NCBI GenBank assembly: GCA_946479335.1
Contig: CAMLFP010000373.1
Coordinates: 1 to 5,472, forward strand
Source of the DNA: an uncultured Archangium sp.
GTDB taxonomy: Bacteria > Myxococcota > Myxococcia > Myxococcales > Myxococcaceae
Length of the DNA: 5,472 nt
Direction: 5' to 3'
Part shown: one piece after another, positions 1 to 5,472 of the stretch
How positions within the stretch are numbered: the first letter of the stretch is position 1
Layout of the letters: each line of letters starts with the position of its first letter
Notes under the pieces: generated by a model
Told to the model about the DNA's origin: nothing
What the model saw: only the letters and a program-made list of their open reading frames with translations
The model's database searches: none
Made by a program: the position numbers and the translations under genes

Positions 1-1231
1 AGAGAATGCGCGCGGCCGCATCAGGGTCGTGGCCACTCGCCGCGAGGGCCCACGCCAACATCATGCGGATGTGCAGCGGAGAGACGGGCGGGGGCCCTTC
101 TGACAACTTCAGGAGCGTCGCGCTCTCTGCGACGGCCCACGCCCAGACAGGAGAAGCGGTGGGCTCGAAGTATGTTGCTGACGCGTAGGCGGCCAAGCGC
201 GCAGTCAGCTCCGTCAATTCCCGGTCGGCGAGCAGCTCGCGAAGGAGCGCCCCGAGAAGCTCCTCGTCACGCGGCCTGCGAGTCACGAGCTCCTTCAGCG
301 CCCCACGCCGCGCGTCCACAACGTCGAGTTGCAGCCGGAGGTACCGGAGCATCGGCTCTTCTGCAGGGTCGCCGGGGACGTCGCGCGCAGCGCCGCTCGG
401 CAGCGTGCTGCTCAACAGCGCGTTGGCGCGCGGCGCGGACATGCGAAGGGTTTCACCAACCAGCGCCAGCGTCGGATACCCCAGCTCCGCGAACGCGCGA
501 TGATTCGCCTCGGTTTGCGGCGCCAGGCAGGCGCGGCACACGAGCAACCAGTGCCGCAGCGGCAGCAACTCCACGACCCGCTGAAGTTCACGCCAGACCT
601 CGATCTCAGGAACCTCCCGATCAACCAACGTTCGGAGGCCAGACAGCACCAGGCGCCGTCCCGCCCCCTCGGCGCCCCGGTGGGTGACCAGCAGGTGTCC
701 AACCTCGATGAGCACCTCGGGCGCCACCTCCTCCAGTGTCCGCGTGAGCTGATCGACCTCCAGCTCAGGCATCATCTTCAACGCCCACTCCCAGGGGCGG
801 GCAGACTTCGCAGGGCGGTGCATCGACAAGACCTCGGGAATTCCCGAAGTCAGGTCAGAGGAGAGAAGCTCCTCGATGAGCAGCATCACCACCTCTTCAT
901 CGCCAGGCGCGCGTGAGAATGCCTCGTCAAGCAGGTGGATTCGCTGCATTGCGCGCAGCGGATCGGGGCCGACGCGGTCCAGTTCCCTGCGGATGGGGCT
1001 GCGGGCTTCGGTGGATGCTTCACGCGCTTGCGGCGCGGGAAAGATGAACGCTTCGACTGCGTCATTCGCCGGCGCCTGTGCGCGCTCGTAGGCTTCGCGC
1101 AGTCGCTGGAAACCCTGGGGATCCCGGTCGGGGCGTCGGACGCGCAGTAACTTGAGGTACGCCGCGCGGATCGCCTCAGGCGAGGCTCCCGCTTCCAACC
1201 CAAGCTCCCCCAACGCCTCCACAAACGTCAC
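1..1231 (-). CDS. J-domain-like protein lacking the HPD histidine (partial, runs off left edge)
   Basis: The frame is open for 410 codons from GTG at 1229-1231 to the window edge, so the C-terminus is missing. Residues 1-53 resemble helices I-III of a J domain (EALGELGL, then IRAAYLKLLR, then FQRLREAYERAQAP), but the HPD tripeptide that stimulates Hsp70 ATPase is RPD at residues 33-35. After a low-complexity linker (about 54-85), the rest is helix-rich with Leu/Ala/Glu-rich repeats that look TPR-like; no transmembrane segment is seen in the available part. I chose the GTG at 1231 because from there the protein aligns without gaps for at least 50 residues to the start of the upstream paralogue; a second in-frame GTG lies at 1220-1222. 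It begins 33 bp after that paralogue's stop, in the same frame, so the two are probably co-transcribed. Function is unknown; true DnaJ co-chaperone activity is doubtful without the His. Confidence 0.85.
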   Translation of the reverse strand, partial: MTFVEALGELGLEAGASPEAIRAAYLKLLRVRRPDRDPQGFQRLREAYERAQAPANDAVEAFIFPAPQAREASTEARSPIRRELDRVGPDPLRAMQRIHLLDEAFSRAPGDEEVVMLLIEELLSSDLTSGIPEVLSMHRPAKSARPWEWALKMMPELEVDQLTRTLEEVAPEVLIEVGHLLVTHRGAEGAGRRLVLSGLRTLVDREVPEIEVWRELQRVVELLPLRHWLLVCRACLAPQTEANHRAFAELGYPTLALVGETLRMSAPRANALLSSTLPSGAARDVPGDPAEEPMLRYLRLQLDVVDARRGALKELVTRRPRDEELLGALLRELLADRELTELTARLAAYASATYFEPTASPVWAWAVAESATLLKLSEGPPPVSPLHIRMMLAWALAASGHDPDAAARIL

Positions 1232-1264
1232 GTCGCCGAGCGTGGAGCACCACGGGCCAGCCCG

Positions 1265-2296
1265 TCAACGACCGCCGACGCCGCGGAAGACGTGCCAGAG
1301 GAAGAAGAGGAAGCCGACGATCAGCCCGCCGATGACCACGCCGACGAGCACGCGATCGCGAGATGCGAACGGGTCGACGCGCTCCGCCGACGGCATCACC
1401 GCCATCGTGCGGACGCGCGCCATCAACAACGGCGCCCGCTCGGCGACCTCCGGCGGAAGCTTCGCCATCGCGTTCGCCGGCAACTGCGCGACGCGGAGGT
1501 GATCTGGCAACGCGCACTGCACCGCGCGGGGCAGCCAGCGCGCTTTCGCGTTGTCACGCACTTCCATCAGCAACGCGCCCTGCTCCGGCCCCGAGATGGC
1601 GAGCGCAGCCTCCACGAGCGGCCCGGCGCGCTTTGCGTTGACCACCAGGAAGACCATCAACAAGTCGAGGAGGCGCCCCATCAGCGGCTGCAGTTCTCGC
1701 GTCGGGTAGCGCAGGAGGCTCGCCATCACGTCGAACGCCATCGTGATGTGGCCGCTGCTGACCATCACCTCCAGGACCACCAGCCGCAGCGGCGCGCTGT
1801 CGAGTTGCGAGGCCTGCCAGAGGAGCGAAACGTTCAGCTGCTGCGGGAACAGCTCGGCCGTCGCCAGCCACACCGGCACCGCAGCGTTCGTCCGTGCGCG
1901 CGGGCCCATGAGCACCGACGCCGCCTGCGCCATCGCGGGCTCCGCGAACCCCGCGACGAACAGCTCGCGGATCAACCACGCCACGAGTCCGAGGTCGTCT
2001 GGCGAATTCTTGAGGGCCGCCTCGAGCACGCGAATCTTCGCCATCGGGCTTGGCGCATCGGCGCCTCCCATCGCGAGAATCCGGTGGAGTTCGCCCTTCT
2101 CGAAGGTCGGCTCGGGTGACTCGACGACGACTGACGGCGCCCGAAGCAGCTCGTACGCCTCACGCAGACGCTGAAAGCCGGCGGGGTCCTGGTCCGGCTT
2201 TCGCTCGCGCAGCAACTTCATGTACGCCGCGCGCACCGACTGCGCGGTCGCGCCGGCCGGCACCCCCAACTCCCTCAACGCCTCTTCGCGTGTCAC
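1265..2296 (-). CDS. J-domain-like protein with C-terminal membrane anchor, HPD replaced by KPD
   Basis: 343 residues from a GTG start (2294-2296); an in-frame TAG four codons upstream (2306-2308) leaves no longer option. Residues 4-53 form a short J-like domain: helix I EALRELGV, helix II SVRAAYMKLLR, helix III FQRLREAYELLRAP. The loop reads KPD at 33-35 instead of HPD, so the residue needed to stimulate Hsp70 ATPase is absent. Residues 84-300 are alpha-helical and TPR-like. Residues 316-337 are a strongly hydrophobic segment with two GxxxG motifs (G319/G323, G324/G328), followed by a short basic tail (R338, R343). This looks like a tail anchor with the bulk of the protein in the cytoplasm. 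It is divergent from rpoZ and directly upstream of its paralogue. J-like membrane proteins of this shape are, to my knowledge, common and uncharacterised in myxobacteria. Role unknown; a scaffold or an Hsp70-independent adaptor is possible. Confidence 0.88.
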   Translation of the reverse strand: MTREEALRELGVPAGATAQSVRAAYMKLLRERKPDQDPAGFQRLREAYELLRAPSVVVESPEPTFEKGELHRILAMGGADAPSPMAKIRVLEAALKNSPDDLGLVAWLIRELFVAGFAEPAMAQAASVLMGPRARTNAAVPVWLATAELFPQQLNVSLLWQASQLDSAPLRLVVLEVMVSSGHITMAFDVMASLLRYPTRELQPLMGRLLDLLMVFLVVNAKRAGPLVEAALAISGPEQGALLMEVRDNAKARWLPRAVQCALPDHLRVAQLPANAMAKLPPEVAERAPLLMARVRTMAVMPSAERVDPFASRDRVLVGVVIGGLIVGFLFFLWHVFRGVGGR

Positions 2297-2358
2297 GCCG
2301 CCCGCCTAGCATGCACGTGGACCGGTCGAACCGGGGAGCATCGAACCCGACGCCCAGC

Positions 2359-2387
2359 TTGACGTGGGCCACCCGAGCGCTTACGAG
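2359..2387 (+). promoter_or_regulatory. Putative sigma-70-type promoter of rpoZ
   Basis: TTGACG (2359-2364) is followed after 17 bp by TACGAG (2382-2387). The -35 matches the consensus at 5 of 6 positions and the spacing is ideal; the -10 is weak (T, A and A in place). Transcription would begin near 2394, giving a leader of about 26 nt that includes the Shine-Dalgarno sequence. No convincing promoter for the divergent J-like gene was found in the same 123-bp gap. Confidence 0.5.
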
Positions 2388-2408
2388 CGGCAGTCTTTTT
2401 CAAGCTTC

Positions 2409-2414
2409 AAGGAG
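2409..2414 (+). promoter_or_regulatory. Shine-Dalgarno sequence of rpoZ
   Basis: AAGGAG lies 5 nt before the ATG at 2420. This supports the ATG as the start, giving the expected N-terminus MARVTVED of the omega subunit. Confidence 0.8.
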
Positions 2415-2419
2415 AACCC

Positions 2420-2659
2420 ATGGCTCGCGTAACCGTCGAAGACGCCCTCCCACATGTCGACAACCGCTTCGCGCTGGTGCTGCTCGCCAGCAAGCGCGCC
2501 CGTCAGCTGATGGCTGGCGCCCGCCCGCTGGTCGATCACTCCAAGAACAAGCCCTGCGTGCTCGCCATCCGCGAGATCGCGACCGGCCACGTGAAGTTCG
2601 ACCGTGACGTGCGCGAAGCGCTGATGGGCAAGTTCAACCAGCCCTCCGCGCAGAGCTGA
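2420..2659 (+). CDS. rpoZ: DNA-directed RNA polymerase omega subunit
   Basis: 79 residues, a normal length for a short bacterial omega. Omega binds the C-terminal region of beta-prime, helps RNA polymerase assembly and, in proteobacteria, contributes to one ppGpp-binding site. The N-terminal conserved block is clear ([20 protein letters not shown], then [18 protein letters not shown]). The second conserved block, [18 protein letters not shown], follows at about residues 42-60, and the protein ends in a short polar tail. It is a single-gene unit: a good promoter and Shine-Dalgarno sequence lie upstream, a strong terminator lies downstream, and the neighbours on both sides are on the opposite strand. 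It is therefore not in the gmk-rpoZ-spoT arrangement known from enterobacteria. Confidence 0.97.
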   Translation: MARVTVEDALPHVDNRFALVLLASKRARQLMAGARPLVDHSKNKPCVLAIREIATGHVKFDRDVREALMGKFNQPSAQS

Positions 2660-2683
2660 GCAGCGCGCGACGCGCTCCAACCC

Positions 2684-2722
2684 GAGACCCTCTCCCGGAA
2701 ACGGGAGGGGGTTTTCTCGTTT
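2684..2722 (+). terminator. Intrinsic terminator of rpoZ
   Basis: The stem CCCTCTCCCG (2688-2697) pairs with CGGGAGGGGG (2702-2711) over 10 bp with one T-G wobble, around a 4-nt GAAA loop. The tract TTTTCTCGTTT (2712-2722) follows, and GAGA at 2684-2687 can extend the stem into the T-tract. It begins 24 bp after the rpoZ stop and abuts the convergent Nudix gene's stop codon at 2723. On the minus strand the hairpin lacks a comparable T-tract, so it mainly ends rpoZ transcription. Confidence 0.9.
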
Positions 2723-3172
2723 CTACGACGCGCCGATCTCTTCGCTGATGAGCTCTTCGAGCACGCGCCCGGCCATGTCGCGCTCGCCGGGGTAGCTGAG
2801 CTTCGCCACCGCTTCTTCGAGCGGGATCCACTTCGCGACGTCGACCTCCTTGCGCATCGCCTCGGAGATCTCGTTGATCTCCCCCGCCTCGTGGCGGAAC
2901 ACGTAGAAGCTGACGCACTTGAAGATGGTCTTGCCCTTGAACCGGTAGACGTACTTCACGTCGGCCAGCTTCTTGATGCAGACCACGGTCAGGCCGGTCT
3001 CCTCGCAGATCTCCCGCTCGGCGGCCTGCTGGCTGGTCTCCCCCTTCTCGATGTGCCCTTTGGGCAGCGCCAGCACGTTGCGGCCGGCGGGCTTGATCAC
3101 CGCGACCTCGGGTCCATCGGCGCCGCGGCGGAGCACCACGCCTCCTGCTGAGTATTCGCGCGTCGCGGCCAC
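2723..3172 (-). CDS. Nudix hydrolase (MutT/Ap4A-hydrolase-like)
   Basis: 149 residues. The Nudix box GX5EX7REUXEEXGU is perfect at residues 39-61: G39, E45, R53-E54, E57-E58, G60 and L61. These glutamates bind the catalytic divalent metal. The box is preceded by ALPKGH, typical of the diadenosine-polyphosphate-hydrolase-like Nudix branch. The enzyme should cleave a nucleoside diphosphate linked to another group, but substrate cannot be told from sequence; Ap4A-like dinucleotides or a capped or oxidised nucleotide are possible. It is probably cytoplasmic, with no signal peptide. Start is GTG (3170-3172); an in-frame TAG at 3182-3184 rules out a longer form, and no strong Shine-Dalgarno sequence is seen. 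It lies 53 bp after the upstream minus-strand gene and probably ends that operon, converging on rpoZ. Confidence 0.94.
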   Translation of the reverse strand: MAATREYSAGGVVLRRGADGPEVAVIKPAGRNVLALPKGHIEKGETSQQAAEREICEETGLTVVCIKKLADVKYVYRFKGKTIFKCVSFYVFRHEAGEINEISEAMRKEVDVAKWIPLEEAVAKLSYPGERDMAGRVLEELISEEIGAS

Positions 3173-3225
3173 GCGCCGTTTCTATGCCGGGTCGGCGATG
3201 GTGTCAGTCGCTCGTTCGAAAGCGC

Positions 3226-3807
3226 TCAGCGCCGCGCGAAGTAGTGCAGCTTGGCCTCCGCGCCGAGGCGATACGCGTGCCGCACTTCGGCGAGCAGCCG
3301 GTCCAACCGCGTCGCGCGGATCATCGGGAGCAACCGCTGCGCGTACGTGCGCGCGAGCCGGTTGGCTTCGGTGTAGCGCCAGCGCTCTTCCTCACTGAGG
3401 TGCGTGTGCAGGGAGATCTCGTCGAACAGCCGGTGCAACAGCTCGCGGCCCTTCCCCCACGAACGCAACGCACAGACCACAAACTTGTCGACCTCCGCCT
3501 GCGCCTCGAGCTCCAGCAGCGAGACGTGGCGCTCCTCGCGCGCGGCCTGCACCACGTAGAGGAAGTGCGAGACGCCCTCGACCACCTCGCAGAACTCGCC
3601 GAGTGACTTCGGCTTCGTGAGCGAGGGGTGCAGGTACAGCGCGAGCTCCAGGCCCTCTTCTCCTTCGCTCACCAGCAGCTCCTCGCGCGCGCGCGCCGAG
3701 CCACCGAGCTTCCGCGCGCTCTCGGCGTCGACCACGAAGTCTGACGCGCGGTACTCGCAGCGCAGGCCGTAGATGTGCTCGAGCTGCTCCTGAATGGCGT
3801 CGAGCAT
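3226..3807 (-). CDS. Hypothetical alpha-helical cytoplasmic protein
   Basis: 193 residues, ATG at 3805-3807 directly abutting the upstream gene's TGA (3808-3810). I do not recognise a named family. It has no signal peptide or transmembrane segment and is rich in Glu, Arg and Leu. The composition and clean codon use on this strand indicate a real gene. Blocks that look conserved are LLVSEGEEGLELALYL (about 44-59), EFCEVVEGVSHFLYVV (71-86), LLELEAQAEVDKFV (97-110) and HAYRLGAEAKLHYF (177-190). The zero-nucleotide junction suggests translational coupling to the upstream gene, so the two products may work together or form a complex. The Nudix gene follows 53 bp downstream. Function unknown. Confidence 0.88.
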   Translation of the reverse strand: MLDAIQEQLEHIYGLRCEYRASDFVVDAESARKLGGSARAREELLVSEGEEGLELALYLHPSLTKPKSLGEFCEVVEGVSHFLYVVQAAREERHVSLLELEAQAEVDKFVVCALRSWGKGRELLHRLFDEISLHTHLSEEERWRYTEANRLARTYAQRLLPMIRATRLDRLLAEVRHAYRLGAEAKLHYFARR

Positions 3808-4395
3808 TCAGTTCTGGAGCTTCCCCGACGGGAGCATGCCGACGTTGACCAGCACCGATTCCAGCCGCTCGTTGCCGCTGCGCTGCCAGCTCTCGAAGAC
3901 CTTGAGCTGCCCCTCGGAGCCCGACGCCGCCAGCCCGCGCGCGGCGATCTCCTCGAGCACCTCCACCAGCGAGCCGAACTTCTGGCACAGCTCCTGGTAC
4001 ACGCCCGCGAACGACGAGCTCATGTCGGCGATCGCCGCGTACGCGGTGCGCCCCATCTGCACGTAGTAGTCGGGGCCCACCACCCGGTCCTTGAGCGAGG
4101 CGTGGAAGAAGCCCGCCGTGTACAGCGACACGTCGCCCAGCTTGCGCAAGGTGCGGATGCGCTCGTCGCGCTCTTGCCGGAGCGCCCGGTGGTAGATGAC
4201 CGCCAGCGGCTCGATGTCGCGCCGCCCCTCGATCTCCTGATCGAACAGGCGCTCCGCCTGGGCAAAGTCAGAGAGCAGGTTCACCACGTAGAACTCGGTG
4301 ACCTCCTCCAGTGACACGCGTTGACGCTTGACCACCTCGCCCACCATCAGCCGGAAGAACTCTTTGAGCGAACCGCTCAAGACCAAGTGGCTCAT
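3808..4395 (-). CDS. Hypothetical alpha-helical cytoplasmic protein, first gene of a divergent operon
   Basis: 195 residues with ATG at 4393-4395. An in-frame TAA 13 codons upstream leaves no earlier ATG or GTG. No family recognised, no signal peptide and no membrane segment. The protein is mostly helical; distinctive stretches are RKLGDVSLYTAGFFHASL (84-101) and YYVQMGRTAYAAIADM (110-125). It is divergent from groES across 235 bp and immediately precedes, with no gap, the 193-residue gene. The start is slightly odd: GGGAG sits only 1 nt before the ATG, too close for normal Shine-Dalgarno use. Translation might therefore be leaderless, or might use TTG at codon 4, which would place GGGAG 10 nt upstream. 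Function unknown. Confidence 0.88.
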   Translation of the reverse strand: MSHLVLSGSLKEFFRLMVGEVVKRQRVSLEEVTEFYVVNLLSDFAQAERLFDQEIEGRRDIEPLAVIYHRALRQERDERIRTLRKLGDVSLYTAGFFHASLKDRVVGPDYYVQMGRTAYAAIADMSSSFAGVYQELCQKFGSLVEVLEEIAARGLAASGSEGQLKVFESWQRSGNERLESVLVNVGMLPSGKLQN

Positions 4396-4428
4396 GCTCC
4401 CGGATGGTAGCGGCCTGTGGCGCGTTCG

Positions 4429-4451
4429 CGAAATTTAGCCCAGTAATTTCG
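4429..4451. repeat. AT-rich inverted repeat, 7-bp arms with 9-bp spacer
   Basis: CGAAATT (4429-4435) and AATTTCG (4445-4451) are perfectly complementary across 9 bp. It is the only AT-rich patch in the regulatory gap. It overlaps the possible -10 of the divergent operon, so it could be an operator or simply promoter composition. Confidence 0.4.
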
Positions 4452-4460
4452 GCAGCTTGA
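4432..4460 (-). promoter_or_regulatory. Possible promoter of the divergent hypothetical-protein/Nudix operon
   Basis: Read on the minus strand, TCAAGC (4455-4460) and TAAATT (4432-4437) are separated by 17 bp. The -10 is good for such GC-rich DNA, but the -35 is poor. The element sits in the only AT-rich patch of the gap and abuts the first CIRCE-like repeat. An alternative -10, TACCAT, lies 8 bp before the ATG and would give a leaderless transcript. Confidence 0.3.
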
Positions 4461-4461
4461 G

Positions 4462-4488
4462 CTGGCGCTCGCGTTCATGGAGTGCCAA
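4462..4488. promoter_or_regulatory. CIRCE-like HrcA operator 1
   Basis: CTGGCGCTC (4462-4470), a 9-nt spacer, then GAGTGCCAA (4480-4488). The CIRCE consensus is TTAGCACTC-N9-GAGTGCTAA; this copy matches 14 of 18 arm positions with the exact spacer length. The left arm is the weaker one. It lies upstream of the groESL -35 element and next to the possible promoter of the divergent operon. Confidence 0.7.
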
Positions 4489-4496
4489 TGCCAGAA

Positions 4497-4523
4497 CTGG
4501 CACTCAGACCGGGCGAGCGCCAA
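4497..4523. promoter_or_regulatory. CIRCE-like HrcA operator 2
   Basis: CTGGCACTC (4497-4505), a 9-nt spacer, then GAGCGCCAA (4515-4523), matching 14 of 18 consensus arm positions. Here the right arm is the weaker one. It ends 8 bp upstream of the groESL -35 hexamer and is the mirror image of operator 1 about position 4492.5. Confidence 0.7.
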
Positions 4524-4531
4524 TTCGCGCC

Positions 4532-4559
4532 TTGACGCTCGGGAGACGCTGGTTATATC
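4532..4559 (+). promoter_or_regulatory. Sigma-70-type promoter of groESL
   Basis: TTGACG (4532-4537), a 16-bp spacer, then TATATC (4554-4559). Transcription would start near 4566, which puts CIRCE operator 3 at about +11 to +37, the classical place for HrcA repression. No sigma-32-type sequence was seen. Confidence 0.7.
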
Positions 4560-4575
4560 GACGCCGCGAAACGCA

Positions 4576-4602
4576 CTGGCACTCACCCGATTCGAGTGCC
4601 AA
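4576..4602. promoter_or_regulatory. CIRCE HrcA operator 3 in the groESL leader
   Basis: CTGGCACTC (4576-4584), a 9-nt spacer, then GAGTGCCAA (4594-4602), the best of the three copies at 15 of 18 consensus positions with arms complementary at 8 of 9. It lies between the promoter and the groES Shine-Dalgarno sequence. HrcA binding here would block transcription until heat stress titrates GroEL away from HrcA. Confidence 0.92.
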
Positions 4603-4618
4603 CACACCCGCAGTACCT

Positions 4619-4623
4619 GGAGA
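4619..4623 (+). promoter_or_regulatory. Shine-Dalgarno sequence of groES
   Basis: GGAGA lies 7 nt before the ATG at 4631. The frame stays open upstream to 4457, but this site and the family N-terminus (MKIRPLHDR) fix the start at 4631; the longer form would translate through operators and promoter. Confidence 0.85.
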
Positions 4624-4630
4624 AAACGCC

Positions 4631-4921
4631 ATGAAGATTCGTCCCCTGCACGACCGTTTGATCGTCAAGCGCCTGGCTGAAGACACGAAGACCAAGGGCG
4701 GCATCATCATCCCCGACTCGGCCAAGGAGAAGCCGCTCGAGGCCACCGTGGTCGCCGTCGGCAACGGCAAGATCCTGGAAGACGGCAAGGTCCGCCCGAT
4801 GGACATCAAGGCCGGCGACACCATTCTCTTCAGCAAGTACTCGGGCACCGAGATCAAGATCGAGGGCGAAGAGCACCTGATCCTCCGTGAAGAGGACGTG
4901 CTGGGCGTCATCGAGAAGTAA
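4631..4921 (+). CDS. groES: GroES co-chaperonin (Hsp10)
   Basis: 96 residues, the normal length. GroES forms a heptameric lid that caps the GroEL ring and encloses folding substrates in the cytoplasm. The N-terminus [15 protein letters not shown] matches the family. The mobile loop that contacts GroEL is intact ([17 protein letters not shown], about residues 19-35). It is followed by the typical [10 protein letters not shown] strand, [17 protein letters not shown], and the C-terminal [16 protein letters not shown]. It is the first gene of the groESL operon, controlled by the CIRCE operators and promoter upstream; groEL follows after 30 bp. Confidence 0.99.
   Translation: MKIRPLHDRLIVKRLAEDTKTKGGIIIPDSAKEKPLEATVVAVGNGKILEDGKVRPMDIKAGDTILFSKYSGTEIKIEGEEHLILREEDVLGVIEK

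Positions 4922-5472
<551 letters not shown>

Noticed and set aside
172..916. Overlapping plus-strand open frames of 171 and 195 codons
   Set aside because: Both are antisense shadows of the partial minus-strand J-like gene, which is open for 410 codons and aligns with its neighbour.
1292..2119. Long plus-strand open frame (275 codons) opposite the 343-residue J-like gene
   Set aside because: The product is Arg/His/Gln-rich low-complexity sequence typical of the antisense frame of a GC-rich gene. The minus-strand frame has a recognisable domain, a membrane anchor and a tandem paralogue.
2326..2348. Possible tRNA T-arm remnants (GGTTCGA-like on the minus strand) upstream of rpoZ
   Set aside because: No flanking stems pair and no anticodon or acceptor arm is present; the repeats are just TCGAACC twice, 15 bp apart.
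3775..4314. Plus-strand open frame (179 codons) across the two hypothetical genes
   Set aside because: It lies antisense to two well-formed minus-strand genes, spans their junction and has His/Arg/Leu-biased composition with no motif.
4577..4596. TGGCAC as a sigma-54 -24 element
   Set aside because: TGGCAC occurs inside the CIRCE arms, but no TTGC follows at the -12 position in any of the copies.
4457..4630. N-terminal extension of GroES by 58 codons
   Set aside because: The extension would translate the promoter and operators. GroES proteins start at MKIRPLHDR, and a Shine-Dalgarno sequence precedes the ATG at 4631.

Overview
The window is very GC-rich, with G or C in most third codon positions. 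It carries a myxobacterial-type mix of genes: a 79-residue RNA polymerase omega subunit, tandem J-domain-like proteins, a groESL operon under HrcA/CIRCE-type operators, and a pair of alpha-helical conserved-looking hypothetical proteins. I infer a member of the Myxococcota (former Deltaproteobacteria, Myxococcaceae-like). No 16S or other phylogenetic marker is present to prove it.

Layout, left to right. (1) 1-2296, minus strand: two tandem paralogues, each starting with a GTG codon and a short J-like domain that lacks the catalytic His of HPD (KPD in one, RPD in the other). The first, 343 aa, ends in a C-terminal membrane anchor. The second runs off the left edge after 410 codons. (2) 2297-2419: divergent intergenic region with a sigma-70-like promoter for rpoZ. 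(3) 2420-2659, plus strand: rpoZ, followed by a strong intrinsic terminator at 2684-2722. (4) 2723-4395, minus strand: a likely operon of three genes read leftwards. These are a 195-aa hypothetical protein, a 193-aa hypothetical protein whose ATG directly follows the TGA of the first, and a 149-aa Nudix hydrolase. (5) 4396-4630: a dense regulatory region with three CIRCE-like inverted repeats around a sigma-70-like promoter, plus an AT-rich inverted repeat beside the divergent gene. (6) 4631-5472, plus strand: groES and the first 157 codons of groEL.

GroEL similarity stops abruptly at about base 5422. The last 50 bases do not encode GroEL. Their complement reads like a piece of an ABC-transporter ATPase, so the right end is best treated as a probable chimeric join or a rearrangement.

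The shared theme is proteostasis and the transcription machinery: GroES/GroEL, J-like proteins and the omega subunit. The most interesting signals are the triple CIRCE arrangement, two of whose sites form a 62-bp mirror-image dyad, and the His-less J-like tandem pair. The divergent position of the hypothetical-protein/Nudix operon raises the possibility that it is also under HrcA control. I see no mobile element, CRISPR array, tRNA or rRNA.
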